This document shows, piece by piece, positions 24,901 to 33,683 of a DNA stretch of 35,683 nt. Source of the DNA: an uncultured Anaerolineales bacterium (GTDB lineage Bacteria > Chloroflexota > Anaerolineae > Anaerolineales > UBA4823). Within the stretch, counting starts at the first letter, position 1. Each line of letters starts with the position of its first letter. Made by a program: the position numbers and the translations under genes. The notes below the pieces were generated by a model, which was not told where the DNA came from, did not search any database, and saw only the letters and a list, made by a program, of their open reading frames with translations. The stretch is from assembly GCA_937928795.1 (NCBI GenBank), contig CALFWB010000019.1, forward strand, positions 1 to 35,683, given 5' to 3'.

Positions 24901-25351
24901 TGAGCTCGGAAGCGGCGTTACGGTTGACTTGCCGCTGCTAGCTACCATTCCCGCCGATTATGTGCCGGATAAACTGATGCGTTTGCAATTATATCGGCGC
25001 ATTGCGGACTTAAAATCCTTAGCCGAGATTGAGAATCTATACACCGAGTTTCAAGATCGTTTTGGACCACTTCCTCAAGCGGTTGAAGATTTGCTCTTCC
25101 AAATGAAAGTAAAACTGCTCGCCAAGCGGGCGGGTTTATCTTCGATTAACTTGGAAAACCGTCAACTGGTGTTGCGATTTCCAGAAGGTCCCCAACCTCC
25201 TAATGGAAGATTTCTCCACCCGGCTGCTCGCTGGGGTAAGAGGGCGATTTGGTTTGCCTACAGTGCGGTGGAAAATTGGCGAGAAGCGCTATTAGAAATC
25301 CTGAGCGAACTTCAACACGAGCAGAGCTTGCCGGCCTTCACGGCAGAATAA
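21923..25351 (+). CDS. mfd: Transcription-repair coupling factor
   Basis: A superfamily 2 ATPase that removes stalled RNA polymerase and recruits UvrA to lesions. About 1142 residues, the normal length. The N-terminal UvrB-like region is followed by the RNA-polymerase-interacting domain (DYVVHVDHGIGIFVG, near 471). The motor has Walker A GDVGYGKTE (near 618), DEEQ box IIDEEQRFGV (near 717), TATPIPRT and the helicase C-lobe with QLRGRVGRG. A C-terminal TRCF domain follows. The ATG at 21923 was chosen; no Shine-Dalgarno is evident before it or before the TTG at 21908, so translation may depend on the upstream pth. Confidence 0.96.
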   Translation: MTFDPLFHQIGETSRELIAALQGRNGPLRLSLRRSARLPLAIALLRSLQSSIFWIVDRNDRALAMMEEVNLWDPQLTHYLFAEPSVLFYEKAPWSDASRKERLTVLTYFATTQIPAVRREEKAVLVIASTRAVMTRTMPRREFIRAIRTYKPGAVYAMESIIQHWSELGYERVNTVVDVGQFARRGGLLDIWPLASPFPVRLDFFGDQIETILPFDPTNQLTDRKNGSLTSLIVPPAREYLLNPSFLERVESPQDICEFHLPYLHPYPASILDYLPERSLVILDDSDSIHQMAAEIEDQALELRRSALKDGVIQEDSPTPYLSWSEIEDQLSMCRSLRFGWDEEETPEALWAIQQAFQVQPRFAARLKPFIQHLEELEGKSRAIWIVSRQAPRLEELWRENKRTPLEKPSLVQFVLGSLAEGFSFRARDQGEFHVFSDGEIFGIRPPEIRRRKKQVAASPEAHYADLQPGDYVVHVDHGIGIFVGLVTRTIDEVEREYLCIEYANQAQLFVPVYQADRVSRYVGADRRSPPLSHLGTAEWHTVKAHVREAVVEVAQDLLDLYAKRSVVEGHPFSPDTAWQRELEASFPYVETEDQIRVLQEVKADMESPRPMDRLICGDVGYGKTEVALRAAFKCVVDGKQVAVLVPTTILAQQHYETFRQRLAAFPVEVEMLSRFRTPQQQQAIIHRLAQGKIDIIVGTHRLLSNDVRFKDLGLLIIDEEQRFGVMHKEKLKKLRAEVDVLTLTATPIPRTLYLALTGVRDISTINTPPEERVPIWTHVGPYSPDLIRKAILREIERGGQVFFVHNRVQTIEAMRRHLEKLVPEARIAVVHGQMPEKELAERMQQFTRGEVDLLLTTSIIESGLDIPNANTLIVDRADTFGLAQLYQLRGRVGRGAQRAYAYFFRHKRRLPTPEGQQRLETIAENTQLGAGFSIAMRDLEMRGAGDILGTRQSGHVNAVGLHLYTRLLAEAIRRLGKEEGLSLAHWQFDSEGELGSGVTVDLPLLATIPADYVPDKLMRLQLYRRIADLKSLAEIENLYTEFQDRFGPLPQAVEDLLFQMKVKLLAKRAGLSSINLENRQLVLRFPEGPQPPNGRFLHPAARWGKRAIWFAYSAVENWREALLEILSELQHEQSLPAFTAE

Positions 25352-25360
25352 GGGCTATAG

Positions 25361-26023
25361 ATGAAGTCGGCTACTCATATCCCCATCACGAAACGGCTCT
25401 TTGATTTGATTATGAGCCTCTTTTTGCTCATCCTCCTCTCGCCCTTATTGCTCATCCTTGCTTTACTGGTGCGGATTGCGCATGGTTCACCGGTGCTCTT
25501 CCGCCAGCAGCGGCCCGGCTATCTGGGTAAACCGTTTGTTTGTTATAAATTCCGCACCATGAACGATCAGCGGGATGAAAACGGAAATTTACTGCCTGAT
25601 GAGCAGCGTCTGACGCCGCTAGGTCGCTTCTTGCGCTCAACCAGCTTGGATGAATTGCCCGAATTGTTCAACGTCCTGCGCGGTGAAATGAGTTTGGTCG
25701 GACCGCGCCCGCTTCTAATGCAGTATCTTGACCGCTATACGCCGCAACAGGCGCGGCGGCACGAAGTGTTGCCGGGCATTACCGGATGGGCACAAGTTAA
25801 CGGACGAAATGCCCTGAGCTGGGAGGAAAAGTTCCGCTTAGATGTGTGGTATGTGGATCATTGGTCGTTTTGGCTCGATCTGAAAATCCTTGCCCTAACC
25901 GCAATTAAGGTGCTGCGCCGCGAAGGGATTAGCAGCGAGGGTTATGCAACGGCGCCGGAATTCATGGGCAACTTAACCGAACGCGAACCAGAAGGCGAAG
26001 ACGAGGCACAGAATGGAAGCTAA
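25361..26023 (+). CDS. Initiating sugar-phosphate transferase (WcaJ/PglC family)
   Basis: A monotopic membrane enzyme that transfers a sugar phosphate from a nucleotide sugar to undecaprenyl phosphate, starting a glycan chain. Residues about 12-37 form the N-terminal membrane segment. Family motifs are present: [16 protein letters not shown], the Asp-Glu dyad in [32 protein letters not shown] and [14 protein letters not shown]. At 220 residues it is the short PglC-like type without extra membrane helices. It starts 9 bases after mfd and overlaps the next gene by 11 bases, tying glycan initiation to the E1/acyltransferase pair. The sugar cannot be predicted. Confidence 0.9.
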   Translation: MKSATHIPITKRLFDLIMSLFLLILLSPLLLILALLVRIAHGSPVLFRQQRPGYLGKPFVCYKFRTMNDQRDENGNLLPDEQRLTPLGRFLRSTSLDELPELFNVLRGEMSLVGPRPLLMQYLDRYTPQQARRHEVLPGITGWAQVNGRNALSWEEKFRLDVWYVDHWSFWLDLKILALTAIKVLRREGISSEGYATAPEFMGNLTEREPEGEDEAQNGS

Positions 26024-27998
26024 AGCGCTGTATCGCTGGATGTGTCGCATTCGTTTCTTTGAAGAGTTGGTGCTGGAGAAATTCCCGAGCGGTGTGTTTG
26101 TCGGCACTACCCATACCTATCTTGGGCAAGAAGCCAATGCGGTCGGGGTGATTGCGCATTTGCAAGCTGGAGACATTGTGTTCAGCAATCATCGTGGCCA
26201 TGGGCATTTTCTTGCCTATGGGGGCGATCCGCGCGCTTTATTCGCCGAACTGATGGGCAAGCGGAGCGGGATTTGCGGTGGCCGAGGCGGCTCGCAACAC
26301 TTGCATTGGCGCACCTTTTATTCCAATGGGGTGCAAGGGGGGATTGTGCCGATTGCTAGTGGGATGGCACTGGCTGAGAAGATCAAACAGAGCGGGGCGA
26401 TTGCTGTGGCTTTTTTGGGCGATGGCACCTTGGGCGAAGGGGTGATTTACGAGGCGTTCAATATTGCCAGTAAGTGGCGTATTCCTGTTCTCTATGTATT
26501 GGAGAACAACCGCATCGCCCAAACCACGCCCATTGAATTGACTCTAGCCGGTTCGATCCCGGATCGCTTTCGCGCTTTTGGAATCGCCTGTGAGGAACTC
26601 GACAGCAGCGACGTAGTTGAGATTTACGAAGTGGCAGGCAGGTGGGTTAAAGAGGTGCGAGAAAGTCAATCTCCTAGAGCATTGATTCTGCATACGTATC
26701 GGTTTGGGCCGCATTCAAAAGGAGATGATACCCGTCCAGCCGAGGAGATAGCGCGCATCAAGGCAGCCTTTGACCCACTGAAGATCCATGCGCCACGTTT
26801 ATCGCCAAAGGAGCGGGAGGAAATCGAAGCAGAAGAGCGGGAGAGAATCCGCCAAGCCTTTGAGGTGGCCTTGAAAGATGAATATCCTACGCCTGAGGGC
26901 GGGGAGGTGAGCCTCACCCTTGGACCCTCTCCCGGCAGGCGAGGGGAGGTGGATTCCCCTCTCCCATTGGCAGAGGGGTTAGGGGTGAGGGAGCAATCCT
27001 CTACCGTCCTTCAATCCCTCAACCGGGCTCTGCATCAGGCTCTGGCTGCCGATGAACGCGTCTATTTGCTTGGTCAAGATTTGCTCGATCCCTATGGGGG
27101 CGCCTTCAAGGTCACGCAGGGATGCTCAACGAAATTCCCCAATCGGGTTCTGCCAACGCCGATCTCTGAAGCCGCTCTAGTCGGGGTTGCAGCGGGCATG
27201 GCGCTCCGCGGCTTGTTACCGGTGGCGGAGATCATGTTTGGGGATTTTCTGACCCTGATTGCCGATCAGGTGATTAACCATATTGCTAAATTTCGGTGGA
27301 TGTACAATGAGGCCGTCAAGGTGCCCTTGGTCATCCGCACGCCGGTGGGCGGTGGCCGCGGGTATGGACCAACCCATTCGCAATCGCTGGAAAAACTTTA
27401 CCTCGGCGTGCCTGGCCTTCATGTGGTCGCCGTTACCCATTTCGGAGAGCCAGACCGTCTCTTGCTTCAAGCTCTCTTTCACGATGAGCAACCGCTGATT
27501 TTTATCGAGCACAAGAGTTTATATCCGCTAAGAGTGTACGAGGAGACCGATCAAGAGTTTGAGCGAGAGACCAATTGGACTTCTCTGGGTTACCCGGTCT
27601 ATACCCTGCGCTTGAGGAACGCCCCTGAGCCAAGCCTGACCCTGATTGCATATAGCTATACAGCCGAATTGGCTAGACAGGCTCTGCTTCAGCTCGCTTA
27701 TCAAGAGGAAATCTTTTGTGAATTGGTGGTGCCAACGCAGTTGAATCCGTTTGCCGGTGAAGAATTCCTTGACTCTGTTCGGCGCACCGGTCGAGCCCTC
27801 GTGATCGAAGAAGGAACCTTGACGTTGGGCTGGGGAGCGGAAGTTCTGGCTCGCTTGGCAGAACAAGCTTTCCCGAGGCCCTTGCGGCTTTGCCGTTTGG
27901 CGGCCGCCGAGCATCCGATCCCGGCTTCGCCACTTCTGGAAAGGGCGACTTTGCCTAATGTAGAAGCGATTCTTCAAAAGGCAAAGAACCTAGTGTAA
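26013..27998 (+). CDS. Fused E1 alpha-beta of a 2-oxoacid dehydrogenase
   Basis: A thiamine-diphosphate enzyme that decarboxylates a 2-oxoacid and loads the acyl group onto a lipoyl domain. Residues 1-298 are E1 alpha, with [13 protein letters not shown] and the ThDP motif from GDG (near 137) to ENN (near 165). Residues about 330-661 are E1 beta, with [24 protein letters not shown] and a C-terminal domain. The two are usually separate genes. Here they are joined through a linker (about 300-326) encoded by a dispersed palindromic repeat. The next gene supplies a lipoyl domain but no standard E2 catalytic domain. Pyruvate or a branched-chain oxoacid are possible substrates. No E3 is present in the window. 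Confidence 0.88.
   Translation: MEAKALYRWMCRIRFFEELVLEKFPSGVFVGTTHTYLGQEANAVGVIAHLQAGDIVFSNHRGHGHFLAYGGDPRALFAELMGKRSGICGGRGGSQHLHWRTFYSNGVQGGIVPIASGMALAEKIKQSGAIAVAFLGDGTLGEGVIYEAFNIASKWRIPVLYVLENNRIAQTTPIELTLAGSIPDRFRAFGIACEELDSSDVVEIYEVAGRWVKEVRESQSPRALILHTYRFGPHSKGDDTRPAEEIARIKAAFDPLKIHAPRLSPKEREEIEAEERERIRQAFEVALKDEYPTPEGGEVSLTLGPSPGRRGEVDSPLPLAEGLGVREQSSTVLQSLNRALHQALAADERVYLLGQDLLDPYGGAFKVTQGCSTKFPNRVLPTPISEAALVGVAAGMALRGLLPVAEIMFGDFLTLIADQVINHIAKFRWMYNEAVKVPLVIRTPVGGGRGYGPTHSQSLEKLYLGVPGLHVVAVTHFGEPDRLLLQALFHDEQPLIFIEHKSLYPLRVYEETDQEFERETNWTSLGYPVYTLRLRNAPEPSLTLIAYSYTAELARQALLQLAYQEEIFCELVVPTQLNPFAGEEFLDSVRRTGRALVIEEGTLTLGWGAEVLARLAEQAFPRPLRLCRLAAAEHPIPASPLLERATLPNVEAILQKAKNLV
26912..26990. 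repeat. Dispersed GC-rich palindromic repeat inside the E1 fusion gene
   Basis: The element begins with CCTCACCC (26912-26919) and ends with its complement GGGTGAGG (26983-26990), with CCCTCTCCC, GAGGGGAGG, CCCCTCTCCC and AGAGGGG blocks between. It is a longer relative of the repeat at 18-53. It is read in frame without a stop, giving a linker such as [12 protein letters not shown]...PLPLAEGLG, sequence that is typical of translated copies of this repeat. Confidence 0.75.
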
Positions 27999-28026
27999 TC
28001 TGCATCCGTTTGCCTGAGAGGTGACT

Positions 28027-29157
28027 ATGAGCGATCTAAGCAAGCCGATCCTCTTTCCCTTAATCAATCCGAATGAGCCTGAGATGACGCTGGTATCTAT
28101 TGCCGTTCAGTCCGGTGATCGGGTTCAAGCAGGGCAGGTCTTGGCTGTTGTGGAGACGACCAAAGCGACGGCTGAGATAACGGCTGAGCGCGATGGATAT
28201 ATCTTTCTTGTCCATCACCGCGCTGGAGTGATGGTGCGCAGTGGGGAGTTATTCGGCTATCTATCGGAGCAGGCGCAGTTCGATCTTTCCAAGATTCAGG
28301 AAAAGGCGCAAACTTTTGAGAAGGACGAAGCCGCGCAAGCTCTGGTGAAGAGGGGGGAAATTACAGCTTTACGGATAACTGAGCCGGCGCGCCGTTTGGC
28401 AAAAGAAATGGGGATCGACTTAAGCCGCTTGCCCAAAGGTGAATGGATTACTGAGGAACGCCTGCGCCGCTGGATCGAGGAGGAGTATCTACACAGTGAG
28501 CAGCCGCCGCTTGGGGAGGTTGATCCTTCTGGGGTGTTGATCTTCGGTGGCGGAGGACATGGAAAATCACTCATCGAGTTGATCCGCGCCGGCGGTCAGT
28601 ATTCTGTTGCGGGGGTGATTGACGATTATAAGCCGCAGGGCAGCCAGGTTTTAGGCGTGCCGGTGCTTGGAGGAAGTCAGGATTTACCGTGGTTGTTTCG
28701 CCGCGGTTACCGTTTGATGGTTAACGCTGTTGGAGGGATTGGAGATATTTCGCAACGGGTTGCCGTATTTGAGAAGGGCAAAGCGGCCGGCTTTTCCTTT
28801 CCGAAAGTGATTCATCCAACAGCCTTTATCGAGGAAAGCGCACAAGTGTCGGAGGGCGCTCAAGTGTTTCCCCACGCGTATGTCGGCAGCGATGCTTGCC
28901 TTGGCTTTGGCGTAATTGTCAACACGGCGGCTGTTGTCTCGCACGATTGTCAGCTTGGTGATTATGTCAATTTATCGCCTGGCGCAATTTTGGCGGGGGA
29001 GGTAAGCGTTGGCGAAGCGACTTTGATCGGGATGGGGGTGACAGTCAACTTGCGGGTGAAGATCGGCGCATACTGCCGCATAGGCAACGGGGCAACAGTC
29101 AAGCAGGACGTACCTGACCATACGATCGTGCGTGCTGGAGGGATTTGGCCGCCTTAG
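28027..29157 (+). CDS. Lipoyl domain - E3/E1-binding domain - NeuD/PglD-type sugar acyltransferase fusion
   Basis: A 376-residue protein with three parts. Residues about 1-80 form a lipoyl domain with the modifiable K46 in VVETTKA and a typical GDRVQAGQVL turn. Residues about 110-157 resemble the peripheral subunit-binding domain of E2 proteins (ITEPARRLAKEMGIDLSRL...WITEERL). Residues about 168-376 are a NeuD/PglD-like acyltransferase: a Rossmann-like N-lobe (VLIFGGGGHGKSLIEL) and a left-handed beta-helix of hexapeptide repeats with NTAAVVSHDCQLGDY, where the histidine matches the PglD-type general base. The normal E2 CAT domain (HHxxxDG) is absent. It follows the E1 fusion by 28 bases, so an acyl group may pass from lipoamide to a sugar (inference). 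The ATG at 28027 follows AGAGG; a GTG at 28021 is less likely. Confidence 0.85.
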   Translation: MSDLSKPILFPLINPNEPEMTLVSIAVQSGDRVQAGQVLAVVETTKATAEITAERDGYIFLVHHRAGVMVRSGELFGYLSEQAQFDLSKIQEKAQTFEKDEAAQALVKRGEITALRITEPARRLAKEMGIDLSRLPKGEWITEERLRRWIEEEYLHSEQPPLGEVDPSGVLIFGGGGHGKSLIELIRAGGQYSVAGVIDDYKPQGSQVLGVPVLGGSQDLPWLFRRGYRLMVNAVGGIGDISQRVAVFEKGKAAGFSFPKVIHPTAFIEESAQVSEGAQVFPHAYVGSDACLGFGVIVNTAAVVSHDCQLGDYVNLSPGAILAGEVSVGEATLIGMGVTVNLRVKIGAYCRIGNGATVKQDVPDHTIVRAGGIWPP

Positions 29158-29359
29158 GAAGGCAGCCCATGGGTAAGCTTATGATTCCTAAATTGTGAAC
29201 AGCCAACGAAATCAATCCCTACCCCATCATTTGCGAGTGCTCTTTTGGGATGGTTAGGTTTGAAGACCTTAGAGGGCAGCGGACTGAACTTTATGCCCGG
29301 TGGGAAACTAAGCCAGAAATTCCAACAGATTTCTTAGAATTGAGACCCAAAATGTTGGC

Positions 29360-29365
29360 TATAAT
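29360..29365 (+). promoter_or_regulatory. Candidate -10 box for the UbiA-family gene
   Basis: TATAAT is an exact consensus -10 box, 19 bases before the start codon. No good -35 box lies 16-18 bases upstream. Transcription from it would give a leader of about 12-15 bases that still contains the GGAGGT ribosome site (29375-29380). The rest of the 226-base gap from 29158 shows nothing else clear. Confidence 0.35.
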
Positions 29366-29383
29366 CTTCCTGTCGGAGGTGTC

Positions 29384-30376
29384 ATGATGAATGTCTCGAT
29401 GTGGATGAAAGCGTTACAAATTATCCCGCATGTAGAGAAAGAAGAGTGGGAACGTTTAGATGTGATCTCCAAATGGTTGATTTCGACCCGCGCTGCGGTG
29501 TTGATTATGACCTTCCTGAGCGGAGCGATTGCCGGTATCCTAGCCTATCAACAGGGCGTTTTTACTTTTCTGCCCTGGTTTCTGGCCACCTTGGGGATTG
29601 TCCTTGCCCATGCGACCAATAATCTGCTCAACGATTATACCGATGCGGCTCGGGGGGTCGATCAAGAAAATTACTATCGTGCTCAATACGGACCGCAGCC
29701 TCTTTTGCATGGGTTAATGACCAAACGCCAGCATTTGACCTACTCGGCGGTGACCGGCGGGCTCGCTTTAGCGATTGGCATCTATCTGGTTCTCTATCGC
29801 GGAGGATTGACCTTGCCGCTTTTGCTGGCTGGAGCCTTTTTTGTCCTTTTTTACACTTGGCCATTGAAATATATTGCGTTGGGTGAAGTGGCGGTGCTAG
29901 TCGTTTGGGGACCGTTGATGATCGGTGGGGTTTACTATGTCGTTAGCGGGAATTGGGATTGGAATGTGATCTTGGCTAGCTTACCCTATGCTTTAGGCGT
30001 TACAGGGGTGATCTTTGGTAAACATATCGATAAATTGGAGATGGACAAAGCCAAACGTATCTATACCCTGCCGGTGCTGTTAGGCGATAAACTTGCCCGC
30101 TGGACGGTTTTGGGGATGCTGGTTGCCCAATACCTTTTGGTGGCTTATCTAGTGATGGTGGGTTTCTTTTCGCCGCTAATGTTGGTTGTTTTTCTCGCTC
30201 TTCCGGCTTTCTTGCGAGTGCTGCCGATCTTTCTGGCACCTAAGCCGCTTGAGAAGCCACTGGATTTTCCGCAGGTCTGGCCAAATTATTTTGTCGCCGC
30301 TGCCTTCTTTCATAACCGTCGTTTTGGGTTGTTTTACCTAGGCGGTTTGATCTTGAGCTTGTTGCTAAAATTCTAA
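29384..30376 (+). CDS. UbiA-family prenyltransferase
   Basis: An integral membrane enzyme, 330 residues with about eight or nine predicted membrane helices, that attaches a polyprenyl chain to an aromatic or similar acceptor. The two Asp-rich motifs are present: NDYTDAARGVD in NNLLNDYTD (near 80-92) and GKHIDKLEMDKAKR (near 211-224). MenA-type menaquinone synthesis is the most likely role in this group, but no other quinone gene is adjacent. GGAGGT precedes ATG codons at 29384 and 29387; the second has better spacing. Its 3' end overlaps the convergent kinase gene by four bases. Confidence 0.88.
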   Translation: MMNVSMWMKALQIIPHVEKEEWERLDVISKWLISTRAAVLIMTFLSGAIAGILAYQQGVFTFLPWFLATLGIVLAHATNNLLNDYTDAARGVDQENYYRAQYGPQPLLHGLMTKRQHLTYSAVTGGLALAIGIYLVLYRGGLTLPLLLAGAFFVLFYTWPLKYIALGEVAVLVVWGPLMIGGVYYVVSGNWDWNVILASLPYALGVTGVIFGKHIDKLEMDKAKRIYTLPVLLGDKLARWTVLGMLVAQYLLVAYLVMVGFFSPLMLVVFLALPAFLRVLPIFLAPKPLEKPLDFPQVWPNYFVAAAFFHNRRFGLFYLGGLILSLLLKF

Positions 30377-31014
30377 TTCGGAAAAACGACCTCTTCTCGA
30401 CCGGAGAGACGTTCTTGGATACGTTCCACGACGATATTGAGGTGCTTGGGGCGATGAACATAATCCAAATCATCGGTGCGAATGGTCAGAACCGGGCAAA
30501 CATCGAAGGTCTGCAGCCATTCGTCGTAGAAGCTTTCAAGCAGACGTAAATATTCCGCACTGATGCTGCTCTCAATATTCCGACCGCGTTGGCGGATGCG
30601 GTTGATCAGCACCTCCACCGGCGCTTGAAGGTAGATGAGCAGGTCCGGTGGAGGGAGCTGATTGACGATCAGATCGAACACTGTGCGGTAAGATTGGAAG
30701 TCTCGCTCGGTCAGGTTGCCCATCTGGTAAAGGGCGCGGGCAAAAATATAAGCATCTTCGTAAATACTTCGATCAATGATGACCGATTGGGGCATTTGCA
30801 CCATTTGTAGATATTGTTGGGCGCGGTGACCGAGGAAAAAAATTTGCAAATGAAACGCCCAAGCGCGCATATCGGCGTAAAAGTCGGCAAGGTAGGGATT
30901 ATCGGCGACCGACTCGAAGGCGGTATGCCAACCCAATCGGGCGCCGATTCGCTCCGCCAATGAGGTTTTCCCTGTGCCGATATTGCCCGCAACAACCACC
31001 AAGCGCTTGGTCAT
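30373..31014 (-). CDS. Deoxynucleoside kinase (dGK/dAK type)
   Basis: A salvage enzyme phosphorylating deoxynucleosides. Its 213 residues show the P-loop GNIGTGKTS at residues 10-18, the substrate-site motif IIDRSIYEDAYIF, and a lid with RIRQRGRNIES. This matches the Bacillus dGK/dAK and related deoxynucleoside kinase family. It lies 3 bases after nrdJ on the same strand, so nrdR, nrdJ and this kinase form a deoxynucleotide-supply operon. Which base it prefers cannot be told from the sequence. The start codon has only a weak ribosome site inside nrdJ, suggesting translational coupling. Confidence 0.9.
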   Translation of the reverse strand: MTKRLVVVAGNIGTGKTSLAERIGARLGWHTAFESVADNPYLADFYADMRAWAFHLQIFFLGHRAQQYLQMVQMPQSVIIDRSIYEDAYIFARALYQMGNLTERDFQSYRTVFDLIVNQLPPPDLLIYLQAPVEVLINRIRQRGRNIESSISAEYLRLLESFYDEWLQTFDVCPVLTIRTDDLDYVHRPKHLNIVVERIQERLSGREEVVFPN

Positions 31015-31017
31015 TGG

Positions 31018-33615
31018 TCAGCACTCGCTATAGCCACAGGCATAACACTTGCGGCAACCTTCCTCGTTGACCACGGCTGCTTGACCGCATTCTGGGCAAA
31101 GGTCGCCGATCTGATAACGATTTGTCTCCAGAGCGGGGTTTGATGGCAACCCGGAGTCGCTTCCATTGGTGCGTTCCAAATCTAACTCCAACTCCATCAG
31201 TGGCATTTGGGGATAAGGGGGATTTTCGAGGTTTTGTTTATTTTCAAGGTATTCTGCAAGAACTTGCGCCACGCCATCAGGCAAAGAGCGGACGCGGTTT
31301 GGTCCAAAGCCCATCGACCGCCCTCCACCAATGCCGCTTAATTGCCGCCACACCTCTTTCAGCCGTTCGCGCGGCGGTACCGGCGAAGCTAGGCGTAGGA
31401 TATACGAGATTAGGCGACCGATGGCTTCCGAAACGGCTGCAGTATCTGAGCCGGCTTTCGCCGTGTTAATAAAGACCTCAAACGGTTGATTGCCGCCGTT
31501 TTCGTTAATTGTAATGAAAGCTTTCCCCAGAGGGGTGCTGATGCTGTAGGTGTATCCATGCAGGGCGCGAGGACGAGGTTTTTTCTGTTCTTGCCAGAGC
31601 GCGATCTGTTCAGCGCTTTCTGCGGTGGTTTCGCTTTTCTCTTTCTTCTTCGCAGTGGCTTTGGTTTCCAAGACGACCTTTTCGCGAGAGCCGGTCACAT
31701 AAACGGTGATGCCCTTACAACCCAATTGCCAAGCCAGTTGATACGCGATCATCACATCTTGCACGGTTGCGTCGGCTGGGAAGTTGATGGTTTTGCTCAT
31801 GCTGTTATCCACAAAGGCTTGCATAGCAGCCTGCATGCGGACGTGTTCTTCAGCGGTAACATCGGTAGAAACCACAAAGACGTCCCGAATTTCTTTGGGT
31901 ACATCTTCTAACTCTTGACAGGTGCCATGCTCGATAACATAGTCAATGATTTTGGCGCGCCTTTCTTCGTCAATCCCTGCTTCGATCAGGGCTTTTTCAA
32001 AGAGGGGGCTGGCGTAGTGCAGTTGTAGATCTTTGCCGTTGTCGTTGACGTGACGGATATAGGCAAGGGCAAAAACCGGCTCACAGCCGTAGCCTTCACA
32101 ACCGGCAACCGTGGCGATGGTTCCGGTTGGGGCAACGGTGGTTTGGGCAGCATTGCGGATGCCGAATTGTCGAATGCCATCCACAATTTCTTGCCAATTC
32201 AAAGCCGGTCGTTTCCAGTCGTGCGTATAGGGGAACAGCGGCAGCGGTGGTTTCCAACTCAGGTTTTCGGGGTCGTAAATGCTGCCTTTGATTGCCGGGA
32301 ACGGCCCGCGCTCTTGGGCTAATTGAATACTGGTGCGCATGGCATGAAAACGGACAAATTCCATCACCTGTGAGGCAAATTCTTGCCCTTCAGGTGACCC
32401 ATAGCGGACGCCAACATGGTACATCAGGTCGGCTAAACCCATAATTCCCAAGCCAATTCGGCGCGCTCTCAGGGCTGCTTCGCGCAGTTGGGGTACAGCC
32501 GGCACATAAGCATTGGCATCGACCACATCGTCTAAGAAACGAGTAGCCAGTTCCACGTTGCGGCGCAGTTTTTCCCAATCAACTTGTCGATCCGCAGCAA
32601 AATGCTGGGCGAGATTGATCGAACCTAAACAGCAGTTTTCGTAGGGCCCTAACCATTGTTCGCCACAGGGGTTGGTGGCTTCTAAAGGATAAAGGTGAGG
32701 GACGGGGTTGCTGCGGTTGGCAGTGTCGAGGAATAAAACGCCGGGTTCGCCGTTATGATGGGCTTGGCGCACAATTTTTTCAAACAATTCACGCGCTTTG
32801 ACCACTTTATAGACCTTAATCGGGATGCCGGCTGCTTCAGCTTGTTCTAAGGTGCCGTCAAAATCTTTGTATTCGGGAGCATTGACATCCGGAAAGCGTA
32901 ACTCCCAGTCTGCGCCTTGTATGACCGCTTTCATGAAAGCATCGGTAATTCCAACTGAGATGTTGAAATTGGTGATGGCATTTTCGTCGGTCTTGCAGGT
33001 GATAAATTCTTCGATGTCAGGGTGATCGACGCGCAAAACAGCCATATTGGCGCCCCGCCGCGTCCCGCCTTGAGCGACTTCACCAAAAGCCTTATCGTAA
33101 ACCCTCAAGAAACCAACCGGACCGGTTGCTTGCCCAGCCGAGGACTTGACCAAAGCCCCTTTCGGTCTTAATCGGGAAAACGAAAAGCCATTACCACCCC
33201 CGGTTTGCTGGATCAGAGCGGCATCACGCAGGGTTTGAAAGATGCCTGTTGAACGGCGCCCCATATCATCGCTAATGGGCAGGACAAAGCAGGCCGCTAA
33301 TTGCCCCAACGGTGTTCCTGCCCCGGTGAAGGTAGGCGAGTTCGGGAAGAAACAGCGCGAGGTCAACAGCTCGTAGAATTGGACTGCCGTCCCCATCACA
33401 TCTTCTCCCCATTGCTTTTCGGCTTGAGCAACGGCATAAGCAACCCGCCAAAACATACCTTCAACGGTTTCTGCAGGGCTGCCATCTGGATTGCGGCGCA
33501 CATATCGGCGCATGAGGACTTGCCGCGCATTTTCGGTAAGCTCGACTTTGGGTAACCCTTCGGGCATGGAAGGGATGCGGAGTAGGGTAGTAGGTTGTTT
33601 AGACTCGGTTATCAT
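31018..33615 (-). CDS. nrdJ: Class II (adenosylcobalamin-dependent) ribonucleoside-diphosphate reductase
   Basis: Makes deoxynucleotides with adenosylcobalamin as radical generator, without oxygen or a second subunit. The 865 residues include the N-terminal cysteine region ([10 protein letters not shown]), the ATNPCGEQ radical-cysteine loop near residue 316, and [21 protein letters not shown] domain follows (about 690-780). The C-terminal tail is cysteine-rich (CPECG...[12 protein letters not shown]) and resembles the redox-active or zinc-binding tail of this class. AGAGGAG lies 8 bases before the ATG. No cobalamin riboswitch was seen in the 68-base gap after nrdR. It fits an anaerobic or oxygen-variable life. 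Confidence 0.96.
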   Translation of the reverse strand: MITESKQPTTLLRIPSMPEGLPKVELTENARQVLMRRYVRRNPDGSPAETVEGMFWRVAYAVAQAEKQWGEDVMGTAVQFYELLTSRCFFPNSPTFTGAGTPLGQLAACFVLPISDDMGRRSTGIFQTLRDAALIQQTGGGNGFSFSRLRPKGALVKSSAGQATGPVGFLRVYDKAFGEVAQGGTRRGANMAVLRVDHPDIEEFITCKTDENAITNFNISVGITDAFMKAVIQGADWELRFPDVNAPEYKDFDGTLEQAEAAGIPIKVYKVVKARELFEKIVRQAHHNGEPGVLFLDTANRSNPVPHLYPLEATNPCGEQWLGPYENCCLGSINLAQHFAADRQVDWEKLRRNVELATRFLDDVVDANAYVPAVPQLREAALRARRIGLGIMGLADLMYHVGVRYGSPEGQEFASQVMEFVRFHAMRTSIQLAQERGPFPAIKGSIYDPENLSWKPPLPLFPYTHDWKRPALNWQEIVDGIRQFGIRNAAQTTVAPTGTIATVAGCEGYGCEPVFALAYIRHVNDNGKDLQLHYASPLFEKALIEAGIDEERRAKIIDYVIEHGTCQELEDVPKEIRDVFVVSTDVTAEEHVRMQAAMQAFVDNSMSKTINFPADATVQDVMIAYQLAWQLGCKGITVYVTGSREKVVLETKATAKKKEKSETTAESAEQIALWQEQKKPRPRALHGYTYSISTPLGKAFITINENGGNQPFEVFINTAKAGSDTAAVSEAIGRLISYILRLASPVPPRERLKEVWRQLSGIGGGRSMGFGPNRVRSLPDGVAQVLAEYLENKQNLENPPYPQMPLMELELDLERTNGSDSGLPSNPALETNRYQIGDLCPECGQAAVVNEEGCRKCYACGYSEC

Positions 33616-33683
33616 TGTAGCGACTCCTCTATAAAATAACGGTAATTAGGAAGGGTACCCCCTTCGACGTGGTCAATTTGCGA

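Noticed and set aside
28027-29157. Ordinary E2 dihydrolipoamide acyltransferase
   Set aside because: The lipoyl and binding domains fit, but the catalytic CAT domain with HHxxxDG is absent and hexapeptide repeats of the NeuD/PglD type are present instead.
29154-29191. Hairpin TTAGGAA/TTCCTAA as a terminator after the acyltransferase
   Set aside because: The stem is only seven base pairs with a 24-base loop and no T-run.
31803-31812. TTATCCACA, a DnaA-box match
   Set aside because: It is a single copy inside the nrdJ coding region with no cluster of boxes or AT-rich unwinding element, so no origin is called.
33616-33683. Cobalamin riboswitch ahead of the B12-dependent reductase
   Set aside because: The gap is only 68 bases and lacks any B12-box-like segment.
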